Below, one piece after another: positions 24,186 through 34,160 of a DNA stretch of 64,000 nt; position 1 is the first letter of the stretch, and each line of letters begins with the position of its first letter. The translations under genes were made by a program, and so were the position numbers. The stretch is from Boswellia sacra (taxonomy: Eukaryota; Streptophyta; Magnoliopsida; Sapindales; Burseraceae): positions 310,001-374,000 of the forward strand of contig SNVD02010013.1 in assembly GCA_013180625.2 (NCBI GenBank), read 5' to 3'. A model generated the notes under the pieces. That model was not told the origin of the DNA, searched no databases, and was given only the letters and a program-made list of their open reading frames with translations.

Positions 24186-24836
24186 TTATAGACTTAGCGT
24201 TAAATCCAGTTTACGCCTTTTATTGCCTTCTGCAAACCAATCTATCCGAGCTATTATTGGATCAGGCGAATAGACGAATGCTTGTAATTTGTCAATTAAC
24301 TCCCCTGCAGTTGAAGCTGTAACCAGGATTTGTCTCGTCGACTGTGAGATGAAGTTTTTTTTTACTGCTTGATCAAGAAAAGACAACAAACCATCAAAAA
24401 AATTATTGACATTTAACAAACCAATGGGTTTCCGATGGATGTTTAGCTGTGCCCAAGAGGTGATTTGAAATATCTCTTCTAATGTACCATAACCACCAGG
24501 CAAAGCTATAAATGCATCAGACTTAACAACCATATGTGCAATACGCTCATGCATGCTAGAGACCTGTAACTCTCCCCCGATTGTGTTGCCTACGATATCT
24601 CGTACAACTAATGGTTTAGGGATAATGCCGAGAACTTTGCTCCCTCCTAGGGATGCAGCTGTTGACACACACCCAATTAACCCAAGACTACCCCCTCCAT
24701 AAATCAAATGAATACCCCTCGTAGCTAATGTCCTACCAAGATCAAGAGCTGCTGTTGTAAACTCTCTATCTTTACCAAATTGCGATCCACAAAATATGCA
24801 TATATTTTGGAATCGCCGAATTGGTGTTTTCTCCAT
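24186..24836 (-). CDS. LOG: Intronless LOG: cytokinin riboside 5'-monophosphate phosphoribohydrolase, inside the Gypsy element
   Basis: An uninterrupted 216-residue frame matches plant LONELY GUY enzymes end to end. LOG releases active cytokinin bases from their riboside monophosphates in the cytosol in one step. Signature stretches are CGSQ (16-19), YGGGSLGLIG (46-55), MHER (95-98) and PGGYGTLEE (113-121), which form the nucleotide-binding and catalytic site. The glycine-rich loop, the Arg and the Glu of the motif are kept. The lysine usual after MHER is isoleucine, as I recall from the LOG10-like branch, whose KRKLDL-type C-terminus this protein also shares. Plant LOG genes normally have several introns; this one has none, which fits capture from an mRNA. 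It lies on the element's coding strand. Whether it is expressed, and from the LTR or its own promoter, is unknown. Confidence 0.9.
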   Translation of the reverse strand: MEKTPIRRFQNICIFCGSQFGKDREFTTAALDLGRTLATRGIHLIYGGGSLGLIGCVSTAASLGGSKVLGIIPKPLVVRDIVGNTIGGELQVSSMHERIAHMVVKSDAFIALPGGYGTLEEIFQITSWAQLNIHRKPIGLLNVNNFFDGLLSFLDQAVKKNFISQSTRQILVTASTAGELIDKLQAFVYSPDPIIARIDWFAEGNKRRKLDLTLSL

Positions 24837-25039
24837 TTTTACAAGTGCTCTAAACTTGTGTAAGACAATGATGCACGTTAGGTATTATGCGATTCAAGTG
24901 CAAGATAGGTTATAAAATGACATTTGAAAATATGCAGAATGGATATATGCACACGTAGAACTCTCAAATTTGACACATGGGAGCATAATTTTGGTGGGGG
25001 TTGCTCGATGTAGATTTATCGCCCCAAGATTTGAAAAAA

Positions 25040-25245
25040 ATGAGATATGCTTTCGGCGGGATTTGACAAAACCTACACACTTGTCTCCCACGTAAAGCAT
25101 GAAAAATGGAAATATACTTTCGGCAGGGTTTGACAAAACCGCCACACTGTCTCCCACGTGAAGCATGAAAAGTAGAGATATACTTTCGGCGGAGGTTGAC
25201 AAAACCTCCACACTTGTCTCCCACGTGTACTTATGCCATAGGGTA
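25040..25245 (-). repeat. Three 66-67 bp tandem repeats with hairpin potential
   Basis: CGGCGGG, CGGCAGG and CGGCGGA start units at 25054, 25121 and 25187. Each continues with TTGACAAAACC and a TCTCCCACGT end. The last unit folds as GGAGGTT-GACA-AAACCTCC. The repeat sits between the two cargo ORFs. Reading frames across it are repetitive and resemble nothing I know, so I treat it as noncoding. Confidence 0.75.
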
Positions 25246-25579
25246 GTCATATGGTTTGTCAAAAAGAAAACTTGAAATTAAAACAAACAAAATCAACAAA
25301 CAACAACAACACAAAAACAACATTGATAATCAGATCAAACGAAACAAGAAAAAAAATTCTACAACAACAACACACATTCAAATATACAAGTAGTTGTGAT
25401 TGTGGCTCACATCTTCCTCTGGTTTTACGTCCAGTAACGGCTGAAACGCCTTCTATGAGTCGGGGATTTGCTTCCCATCCAGTTTTCTTATAAACTGGCA
25501 AACAGGGTCGTTTTTAGTCAGATTCCCTAGACTATAACACTGCAATTCATCACGAAATTGTGTCCATAGATTAAGCAAT

Positions 25580-26008
25580 TCACGCTGAAAAAAGTCCACA
25601 AGAATGTGACTCGAGAGTTAACAAAACATTATCCAGCGACTCATTACTCAAACCATTCTTAATAAATGAAAGTTTATCTTCTCTATTCCTAGACACAAAA
25701 CCTAATGAACGACAAGTCTGGTTACAATTCCATCTAGCACATTTATAACATACTTGTAACCTTTTCGCTCTTCGCCTCTTGGCGTAGTAGCTCTTTCCTA
25801 GACCAGTCATGTATTTTGCAAGATTAATGTCAGGCTCACCGGACAATCTCACCTTGGCTTCGATAAGCCATCGGATATCCGCAGGCACATTTAGGAGCAT
25901 CAATGCCCAAAGTATAGTCATCCGTACTTTACAAATTTTAAACACAGCATTTTGAGGAAGTGAAGGGAAATATTTACGAAGGTTCGACAGAAAGATATTG
26001 GCATCCAT
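25580..26008 (-). CDS. Basic Cys-rich ORF resembling flexivirus nucleic-acid-binding proteins, inside the Gypsy element
   Basis: The frame is open for 209 codons from 26209. I start at the ATG at 26008, because the upstream part is low-complexity and hydrophobic. The 142-residue protein has a short hydrophobic helix (about 31-50), a strongly basic KRRRAKR patch (77-83) and four cysteines at 87, 90, 95 and 99 (CX2CX4CX3C). Hydrophobic segment, arginine-rich patch, then cysteine finger is the order in the small nucleic-acid-binding proteins of carlavirus-like Betaflexiviridae, some of which suppress RNA silencing. The cysteine spacing differs from the carlavirus pattern I know, so the match is architectural. 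It could be an old viral insertion, a host zinc-finger fragment or a chance ORF. It is uninterrupted, on the element's coding strand, 744 bp before LOG. Confidence 0.5.
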   Translation of the reverse strand: MDANIFLSNLRKYFPSLPQNAVFKICKVRMTILWALMLLNVPADIRWLIEAKVRLSGEPDINLAKYMTGLGKSYYAKRRRAKRLQVCYKCARWNCNQTCRSLGFVSRNREDKLSFIKNGLSNESLDNVLLTLESHSCGLFSA

Positions 26009-26329
26009 TGAAGAGAAGAAAAGGAGAGATATTATCGATAATGCGATTGAAGACACATAAAAGAGATAACAACATATAAAAGAGATAACAACACAATAGC
26101 AAACAAATGTCAAAAACAAGTAAAAAAAAAAACAAATAAGACAGATGGCAAAGAGAGATAAAACCTGATCAATTTGATGGCCTATGAAAGGAATCTCCTT
26201 GAGACACAAAAGTTGATCATTACTACCTCATTTTATTTTATTTTTCTTTTCTTTTTTTATTTATTTTTCAAAAACATTGGGTTGCCTCCCAGTAAGCACT
26301 TGGTTTAATGTCCTCAGCCTAACGTTGGT

Positions 26330-26640
26330 TCCATCATATGAGGATCCAATCTCCGCTGTGCTTCACTAATGGGCTTGGATCCTTCTTCTAACAAGATACG
26401 GTCCATGCATATGGCTGGGCCTTAGATGTCAGCAATCATCCACCCAATAGCTATTTTGTGATCTCTAAGTACTCGGACGCTTTTCTCTTCTTGTAGTGGT
26501 GCAAGGCCCATTTCTATTGTAACTGGCAAAGGATCTTTGTCACCCAAGAACACATGCTTCAAATAATCTGGAAGTGGCTTAAGCTCCAAGGTATTGGCTT
26601 TCATCACAGAAGGAAGAAGTTTCTCATTAGATAAAGGCAA
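26330..26640 (-). pseudogene. N-terminal fragment of Gypsy reverse transcriptase
   Basis: LELKPLPDYLKHVFLG, then HKIAIGWMIADI, then (after an in-frame stop) ICMDRILLEEGSKP and AQRRLDPHMME are the conserved approach to the RT domain in Athila-type polyproteins. The frame ends about ten residues later and runs into the noncoding GGGAGGCAACCC landmark, so the catalytic RT, RNase H and integrase are deleted. Confidence 0.85.
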
Positions 26641-26802
26641 TTACGAAACATCATACCTGTTTGTGGTTATAGCTATAGTCTCATCTAAGCATGCCATAGC
26701 TTCCTCCATTTCTTTGGACACTTGTATAAAAATTCTTGATTCCTTAGAATTTCTGCCTATGTGCTCACTAATAGCTACAGCCAATCATTCTTGCGAGTTA
26801 AC

Positions 26803-28323
26803 TCAAAATTTGTTGTGGCAAAGAATCAATAACGTCAACTGCAAAACATAATGTAAGTCACTAGGGTACCTCATTGCCTCAAAAATATTGAAACGGATAA
26901 CCTTGCCATCAAACTCTATGGTGAGAGTGCCATCATGAACATCAATCTTGGTTCTAGCAGTTTTCGAGAATGGTCTCTCTAAAAGAATCGGTGTTGGATT
27001 AGGAGATGTCTCATCCTCGATTTTAAGGACATAGAAGTCTGCTGGAAAAACCAATTGATTCACCTGCACAAGCACATCTTCCACAACTCTTTTGGGATAT
27101 GCATTAAAAGGATCAGCAAGTTGAATGGTAATACCAGTTTTTGCAAAAGGTCCAAGATTTAAAGAAGCATAAATAGAATATGTCATGACATTAATAGATG
27201 CTCCTAAATCTAACATAGCTCTTTCAAACTTGGTTTTACCAATGGTGCATGGAATGGTGAACGTACCTGGATCTTTGTATTTCGGAGGAATTTTTTTTTG
27301 TAGTACAGCTGAAATATTTCCCCCCACACTTTCTTTCTCATTCTTTTTTAACTTTCTCTTGCTGGTGCATAACTCCTTGAGACATTTTGCATAACGAGGT
27401 ACTTGCTCGATAGCATCCAGAAGTGGTATATTTACCTCGATCTTGCAAAAATTTTCCAAGATTTTCTGTTCTTGTTCCTCCTTCTTCGATTTTGCAAATC
27501 TACTAGGAAAAAGTGGAGGAGTAACATATGAAGGCATGGGAGTTATAGGATTTACCTGAGAAGTCAATGTTTTGTTCATGGTGGATGTGGTGTCATCTCC
27601 TTCATCTGTTTGTGATTTTCCTGGCAAGACATCTAATTGCTCTCCACTTCGCGAAGTTATCGCACTAGCAGTCTCGCTTGGATTGATCACTGTTTGAGAA
27701 GATAATTTTTCTGAGTCTTGGCCCTCGAATTTGCTCATGCTAGTAGCCAACTGTCCCATTTGATTTGCCAGGTTTTGGATACTTGCCCCAGTTTCTTGCT
27801 GGAATTGCATTGTGTTAGTGGCAAGTGCATTAACAATATCCTGGAGAGACATACTTGAGTTTTGTGAAGCTGGTTGTGGTGCTAGATGTGGCATTGGTGG
27901 TGGTTGCATTTGAAATGGTTGCTGCACTCTAGGTTGATTGAAACCTTGTGGCCGATTTGGTATGGCATTTGGGGCGATTGGTTGATGATTCCAGTAACTA
28001 AAATTAGGGTGATCTTCCCATCCGGCATTGTAAGTGTTAGAGAAGGGATCATACCATTGCCTTGTTTGTCCTGGAAATCCACCCATGGAATTGGCTTGTT
28101 CCATATATTCTTCTTGTAAAGTTGGATACATGTCGATTGGATGCTCCATGGTAGAATATACCCCACATGCATAAGGTTTTTGCATATGTCCTACACCCAT
28201 GTTTTCCACAAGAGAGGTTAGCTCAGAAAGTTGTTGTTCAATGTTCGGAGTGCTTACCTCATTTACTCTCCAATGTAGTTGTGGCTCAAAACGGCTACTG
28301 AATTATTGGAAGTTTACTGCCAT
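26803..28323 (-). pseudogene. Truncated gag-protease of the Gypsy element
   Basis: The frame has a possible start at 28323 with one early in-frame stop, and is open from 28209 to 26803 (468 codons). It carries the C-terminal half of an Athila gag, followed by a retropepsin-like domain with MLDLGASINVM, whose Asp is the catalytic residue. The knuckle, normally of CX2C type, reads CGVYSTMEHPIDMYP: two cysteines have become tyrosine. The N-terminal gag domain is missing, with the start joined directly to its end. A frameshift at the 3' side separates it from the RT fragment. Confidence 0.82.
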
Positions 28324-28410
28324 GTCGCCTAAACACAAACAATCATAAAAGAAAAAAAAACGAATCAACAATGAAAACAAAATAACAAATCGATTAGAAA
28401 ATCATTCCCC

Positions 28411-28428
28411 GGCAACGGCGCCAAAAAC
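28411..28428 (-). other. Primer-binding site of the Gypsy element
   Basis: The minus strand reads TGGCGCCGTTGCCGGGGA just inside the 5' LTR, the tRNA-Asp-complementary primer site of Athila/Calypso elements. Confidence 0.8.
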
Positions 28429-28429
28429 T

Positions 28430-29840
28430 TGATGCGTTCGAAACTAGCAAGTATACTAGTCGCACAAGTAATAAAGTGATAAGTAAGATATCGTTCCCAC
28501 GAGGATTGATTCTAATTGAATTTGTTATTTTACAGCAAAAACAGAATAAACGGGGGGTTTTTGTTGATTGATTAACTAATGAAATATTAATACAAATAAA
28601 GAATAAAACAATGCAAACTTAATTGAAGTGAGAATTAATCAATGACAGAAATTTGGCTAAGGGATCATTCTCTACCACAAGATATGGATTTGCGAATAAA
28701 TCATAGAATTGTCATCCAATTACACCATTGAAATTATCAACCGTAGATAACAACAAGCTCTGTTATCCAAATCTTTCCTTACTTTGTTGTTAAATAAAAC
28801 AGGCTCTTTATTTAATCTCTATCCATTAAACAACCTAGAACAAGCTCTCTAATTTTAATTCAATGGATGCATTACGATAAGAAAGATAGGTTGATCTAAG
28901 CAATAAACACACAAGCTCGGATTATTTAACTTAGGTTGTATTCTCCAATTGTAATCTCTGATCACAATTTTGCTACTAATGATTAGAATTTCAAGACAAT
29001 TACGGATCAAGATTTCTAGTCTAGCAATAAATCACAACCAGATTATATTCAGTTGGCCACTCAAATACCATCAGCAAGCACTCATAAGCATTAAATATGG
29101 GAGAATACAAGCAACTTCAATTAGAGAATTGGATAACAGTATCTTGCACAATCAACTCATAAGAACCATATCAAGGGTTTTGAAATCACCCTCAACCAAT
29201 TCAGATTCAATTACACATGTTCAAAAACGTAATAAATACAATACAACATGGAGACATTCTAGAAAATGAAAGGGAAGGGATAAACTTAGCAAATTTGATG
29301 AAAATCTCTTAGGATTGTAGTTTTTCCTCTTTCCAAGCCTTCTTTCTCAAGCAAGAACTCCAGGAGATGAGAGAAATCCAGAGATGCAGCCTCCTAATCG
29401 TTTCTCCCTCTTCAAGTTATCAAAATAAAACCTAAAATGTGTTTATATACTCTGCTACAGTAACCTGCTACAGTCCCCGTATTATACATGCTACAATGAT
29501 TTGTAGAATTACATTTCCACACTTCTCACACTGTTTTGATTATAACTTTTGGTACACTGAATGGATTCATGAACCGTAAATTTCTCTAGAAAATAGACTT
29601 TGAGAGCTTTCCAACGGTATATAACATGTTATCCGGTTCATTGTATATCAATACAATTAAATCCGAGAAGATGGTTGACTAGCAGAGGTGAAAATGAAGG
29701 GTTTTACTTCACTTTGGTGGAAGTTCCTCCAAAACTCCTACAAACATCAAAACCACACAAAAACATAAAAATACCAAGGATTATAGTAAAGAAACATAGA
29801 TGAATAGATATGAAAATGATACATAAATAGACACCTATCA
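28430..29840 (-). repeat. 5' LTR of the Gypsy element
   Basis: Direct repeat of 20801-22212, 1,411 bp. It has the same ends and the TGCTACAGT motifs. On the plus strand it is followed by TTATG, the target duplication. Confidence 0.9.
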
Positions 29841-29845
29841 TTATG

Positions 29846-30680
29846 GTTACTGGTCTACAAAAAATTTTCAGAATAGGAAGAGAGAAGCAAGATGCGAGAC
29901 AGGGAAGAAACTGTTGTGGGAGTATGGAATGAACAGGAGAAGCCCAAAATCGATTCATAATAAACTAGGCCAAATTTAAAACAATTTTGTTTTTAACAAA
30001 AATTAATGTCAAATCTATTTCCAAAACCATTTCATAACTAACATTAATGGACAAAAATTCAAATTTGATTCCAATTTGAATAAGGAATTCTAATAGAATC
30101 AGGATTCCCACCACTGAAACTTCTTCCCCTCAATTCAATAATGCTGACATGGCATTTTTGACAGATGGACACACAAGAAAATCAAATTTTGAATAAGCGC
30201 AAAGAGCATCGTATGTTATGAAAAACGTAATAGAACACAGTTAAAAATAATATAACAACAATATCTGAACATCATATGAATCATTCTAAGAAAGCATATT
30301 CAAGAGTTGTTTTATCTTCTTTTAATTATTTCATCATTTAATCCAATTGAGTGATCAACTTGAGCATGCTTCTTACACACACAAATGTTAGTCTTAATGT
30401 GAATTTGCTAAATAATACAGTAGCTTTCACACATGTATAGAGGTAGCCCTTTTCTATTTGAGTGGGTGACCTCACCATATTTCCCAAATACAATGAAGTT
30501 ACTCTCAATGGATGGCTTTCACACATCATATACTGGTAGCCCTCTTTGTATTTTTCATTTTTAAACCAGTATTTAATTATTCACACAATTTTTTTTATAT
30601 CACAACTCACACATGCTTAATTAGAAGAAAACTTATAATATTGTAGATACAATTAACATAATAGTAAGCAGTGTTCATTC
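29846..30680 (-). other. Noncoding spacer of Sirevirus-type element 1 downstream of pol
   Basis: The tract corresponds piece by piece to 62740-63540 of the related element at the right edge of the window (for example AATGCTGACATGGCA and the 30338-30540 block). No functional frame seen. Confidence 0.6.
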
Positions 30681-33600
30681 ATGTAACTGACAGATGCCTA
30701 AGGCTTTTCTTAGATTTTCAAATCTTATCCAATGCCTTAGTGAACAAGTCAGCCAATTGTCTATCAGTGGAGATGTGTTCAATGTGTATAACCTTAGACT
30801 CTACTAGTTCCCTTATAAAATGGTATCTTATGTCAATGTGTTTTGTTTTAGAATGCTGAACAGGAATTTTGGAAATATTTATAGCACTAGTATCATCACA
30901 AAACACAGTTATAGGCTTTTGTTCAATACCATAATCACTCAACATTTGCTTCATCCACAATAGTTGTGTGCAACAACTCCCTGCTGCTATGTATTCGGCT
31001 TAAGCAGTAGATAAAGAAATAGAATTTTGCTTTTTGTTGTGCCAAGAAACCAAGTTAGTACCAAGACAAAAACAACCTCCTGATGTACTTTTTCTATCAT
31101 CCGTATTTCCTGCCCAATCAGCATCATTAAACCCTGCAAGATAATCATTTGTATCTTTAGAAAACTATATTCCATAATCATGTGTTCCATGAACATACCT
31201 GATGATTCTCTTAGCTGCTGTAAGATGTGATTCCTTTGGATTTGCTTGAAATCTTGCACAAAGTCCTACACTAAAGCACAAATCTAGTTTGCTTGATGTG
31301 AGGTATAGCAGGCTGCCAATAATACTTCTATACAAACTTGCATCAACATCTTTTCCTATATTATTTTTTGAAAGTTTAAGGTTAGTGCTGATAGGAATTT
31401 TCATTGGTTTTGCATTCTTAAGCCCAAATTTCTTTACAAGATTTTTTGCATATTTTGATTGAGATATGAATATCCCATCGTCCGTTTGCTTAACCTGTAA
31501 TCTAAGAAAGAAATTTAATTCTCCTACCATGCTCATCTCAAACTCTTCCTGCATCAACTTAACAAATTCATTAATTTTACTTTTGTTAGTTGATCCAAAA
31601 ACAATGTCATCAATATATATTTGAGCCACAATAAAATAGTTAGATGCATGTTTGATGAATAAGGTCTTATCATTGGTGCCTCTTTTATAACCTCTATTGA
31701 TCAAAAAGTTTGTCAACCTTTCATACCAAGCTCTAGGAGCTTGTTTCAGATGATACAAAGCTTTGTGCAATCTGTACACAAAATCATAATGTTTAGGATC
31801 TTCAAATCCCTTAGGCTGTTCAACAAAAACTTCTTCATTGATATAGCCATTTAAAAATGTAGTTTTAACATCCATTTGGTACAACTTAAAATCAAGCAAA
31901 CAAGCAATTGCAAGTAGTAATCTGATTGACTCAAGTCTAGCTGCTGGTGCAAAGGTCTCATCAAAGTCTATGCCTTCAACTTGTGTATAACCTTATGCAA
32001 CTAGCCTAGCTTTATTCCTTACTACTTGACCACTTTCATCAATTTTATTTTTGAATATCCATTTAGTTCCAATGACATTTGCATTTTCTGGCCTAGGAAC
32101 TAATTCTCATACTTCATTCCTTTTAACCTGATTAAGTTCATCTTGCATAGCTTGAATCCACACATCTTCTTGGCTTCTTTTACATTTTTTGGTTCAACTA
32201 AAGAAACATAACATGCAAATCTTACTTGATTTCTTACCTTGCTCCGAGTCTTCATCATGCCATCCAGTGTTCCAATGATAGAACTTGTTGGATGTGCCTT
32301 TTGAATCCATGTGGGTGGATCTTTTCTCTCTTCATCATCCCGGATTGAACTTCTGTTCAAATCTAAGTTGTCAGATGTTATTGTTACGTCAGGTGTAACA
32401 GCATCTATTTCCTCTTTCATAACAGCATCTTCCTTTTTGTTACTGTTTGAATCTTATTTTTTTGTATCTTCTATGAAGCTGGTTATGCTTTCATCTTGTG
32501 AGTACTTTGCATAATCATCAAGGTCATCAAATACTACGTTTGCAGATTCCATGACTGCCTCAGTTCTCAGATTGTAAACTCGAAATACTTTACTGTTTTG
32601 AGCATATCCCACGAAGACTCCTTCATCACTCCTTGGATCTAATTTTTCTAACCGTTCTCTGTCGTTTAAGATGTAACACCTACAACCAAAGACATAAAAA
32701 AATTTCAAATTAGGATTTCTTCCTTTCAAAATTTCATAAAGTGTTTGATTAGTGCTAGGACGAAGAAAAACTCTATTTGAAATATAACAAGCAGTGTTTA
32801 TTGCTTCAGCCCAAAGCCTTTTTGTCAACTTTTTGCTATTGAGCATCACTCTTGCCATCTCTTGAAGAGTTCTAGTCTTCCTTTCCACAATGCCATTCTG
32901 TTTAAGGGTTTTAGGAGCTGAAAATTCATGATCAATTCCATGGTATTTGCAAAAGTCAGCATAGCTAACGTTTTCAAACTTCTTGCCATGATCACTTCTT
33001 ATTCTCACAATCCTTCCAATGTTCCTATTTTGCTCATTTTCAAGCTTAACACAAAGATTCCTGAAAGCTTCAAAAGTGTCATATTTTTCTTTAATGAAAT
33101 CAACTCGAGTATATCTAGAAAAATCATCCACACAAACAAATATATATCTCTTACTTGTAATGCTTTCAATTTGTATAGGACCCATAAGATCCATGTGAAG
33201 CAAATCAAGTATTTTGGATGTGCTAAGATGTGGATTTGACTTGTGTGAACTTCTAATTTGTTTTCCCATTTGACATGGTCCACAAATTCCATTAACTTTG
33301 TTATCAAGTTTAGGAACTCCTTTTACAGCACCTAACTTAGTTAATTTAACCAAGTCTTTGTAATTTAAGTGTCCTAACTTTTGATGCCACAATTCTAAAT
33401 CCAAAATCCTAGCTTGAAATGCAATCTTAACCAAATAACAATTATCCGAAGATCTATTACCTTCAAGAATGCATTTACCAAAATCATCTAAGACCATACA
33501 TTTGTTTTGTGTGAAATTAACAACATACTTGTCATCACATATCTGACTAATACTAATAAGATTAGCTTTCAAACCTTCAACTAACAAGACATTCTGAAAA

Positions 33601-34160
33601 TTGGGTAAACCTTTGACATTCAAAGTGCCTTTACCAATGATCTTACTCTTTGCTCCATCTCCATAGGTGACATTACCATCCTTGCATGCTTTAAAATCTG
33701 TTAAAAACAATTTATTTCTAGTCATGTGCCTAGAACAACCACTGTCAAAATATCACAAATCATTAAAAGCATGATTAAGTGTAGTAAAAGCAATATGGCA
33801 TACTATTTTGTCTTTCCTAACCCACTGCAGTTGTGATTTAGGTAACAGTTTGAACTGTTTTGATCTTTTATGCAAAAGATTCAACAATTTAAAGCATCTA
33901 GGCCTAATATGTCCCTTTTTATCACAAAAATAACAAGTAGGAATGAATTTCCTTACCTTTTCAGGACTGGACTTGAACGAACTTAGAGGAGAAACAAATG
34001 TTTCACTGCTCTTGGAATTAGGACTTGACTTTAAAGAGTTAAGTTCAAAATTCTTACTTGATGTTGAAGCTTTCATAAAAACTGTTTTTGATGAAGATGT
34101 AACATTACCTTCTGTGTATCCCAATCCATGTTTGTTAGAGTTGTCTCTTCCAAGACTCAA
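30681..34160 (-). pseudogene. Copia pol remnant (protease, integrase, RT, RNase H), element 1
   Basis: In minus-strand order: a CYFCDKKGHIRPRC zinc knuckle (second of gag); the protease start FDSGCSRHMT near 33740, preceded by a stop where tryptophan is usual; the integrase HHCC region (WHQKLGHLN to CGPCQMGK); the DDE core (HMDLMGP, RSDHGKKFEN, QNGIVERK) in 33725-32454; RT with YIDDIVFG in 31899-31165; and RNase H ending HIDIRYHFIRELVE...LFTKALD near 30718. Several stops and frameshifts separate these blocks, so no complete polyprotein is possible. Confidence 0.88.

Larger units (their letters stand above)
20801..29840 (-). mobile_element. Gypsy (Athila-like) retrotransposon carrying LOG and virus-like cargo ORFs
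   Basis: LTRs of 1,412 and 1,411 bp (20801-22212 and 28430-29840) start TGATAGGTGTC and end CGCATCA on the minus strand. TTATG flanks the element on both sides (20796-20800 and 29841-29845). The primer site TGGCGCCGTTGCCGGGGA is the tRNA-Asp type used by Athila/Calypso elements. Minus-strand order: 5' LTR, primer site, truncated gag-protease, start of RT, a GGGAGGCAACCC post-pol landmark, a basic Cys-rich ORF, a tandem hairpin repeat, a LOG ORF, a noncoding tract with the Athila-like GTTTAAGTGTGGGGGAG motif, polypurine tract and 3' LTR. Most of RT, RNase H and integrase are absent, so it is non-autonomous. The LTRs differ by roughly 5% by eye (not computed). Confidence 0.9.

Noticed and set aside
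24186..24836. LOG gene as bacterial horizontal transfer
   Set aside because: The sequence is plant-like throughout, including the C-terminal tail, and sits in a plant retroelement; a host mRNA is the simpler source.
24894..25262. Two overlapping frames across the 66-67 bp repeat
   Set aside because: They are open only because the repeat lacks stops in those frames; the sequences are repetitive and resemble nothing known.
25259..25501. Open frame on the minus strand between the Cys-rich ORF and the tandem repeat
   Set aside because: Short, low in complexity at its C-terminus, no recognisable domain; an overlapping frame is open too, so it looks incidental.
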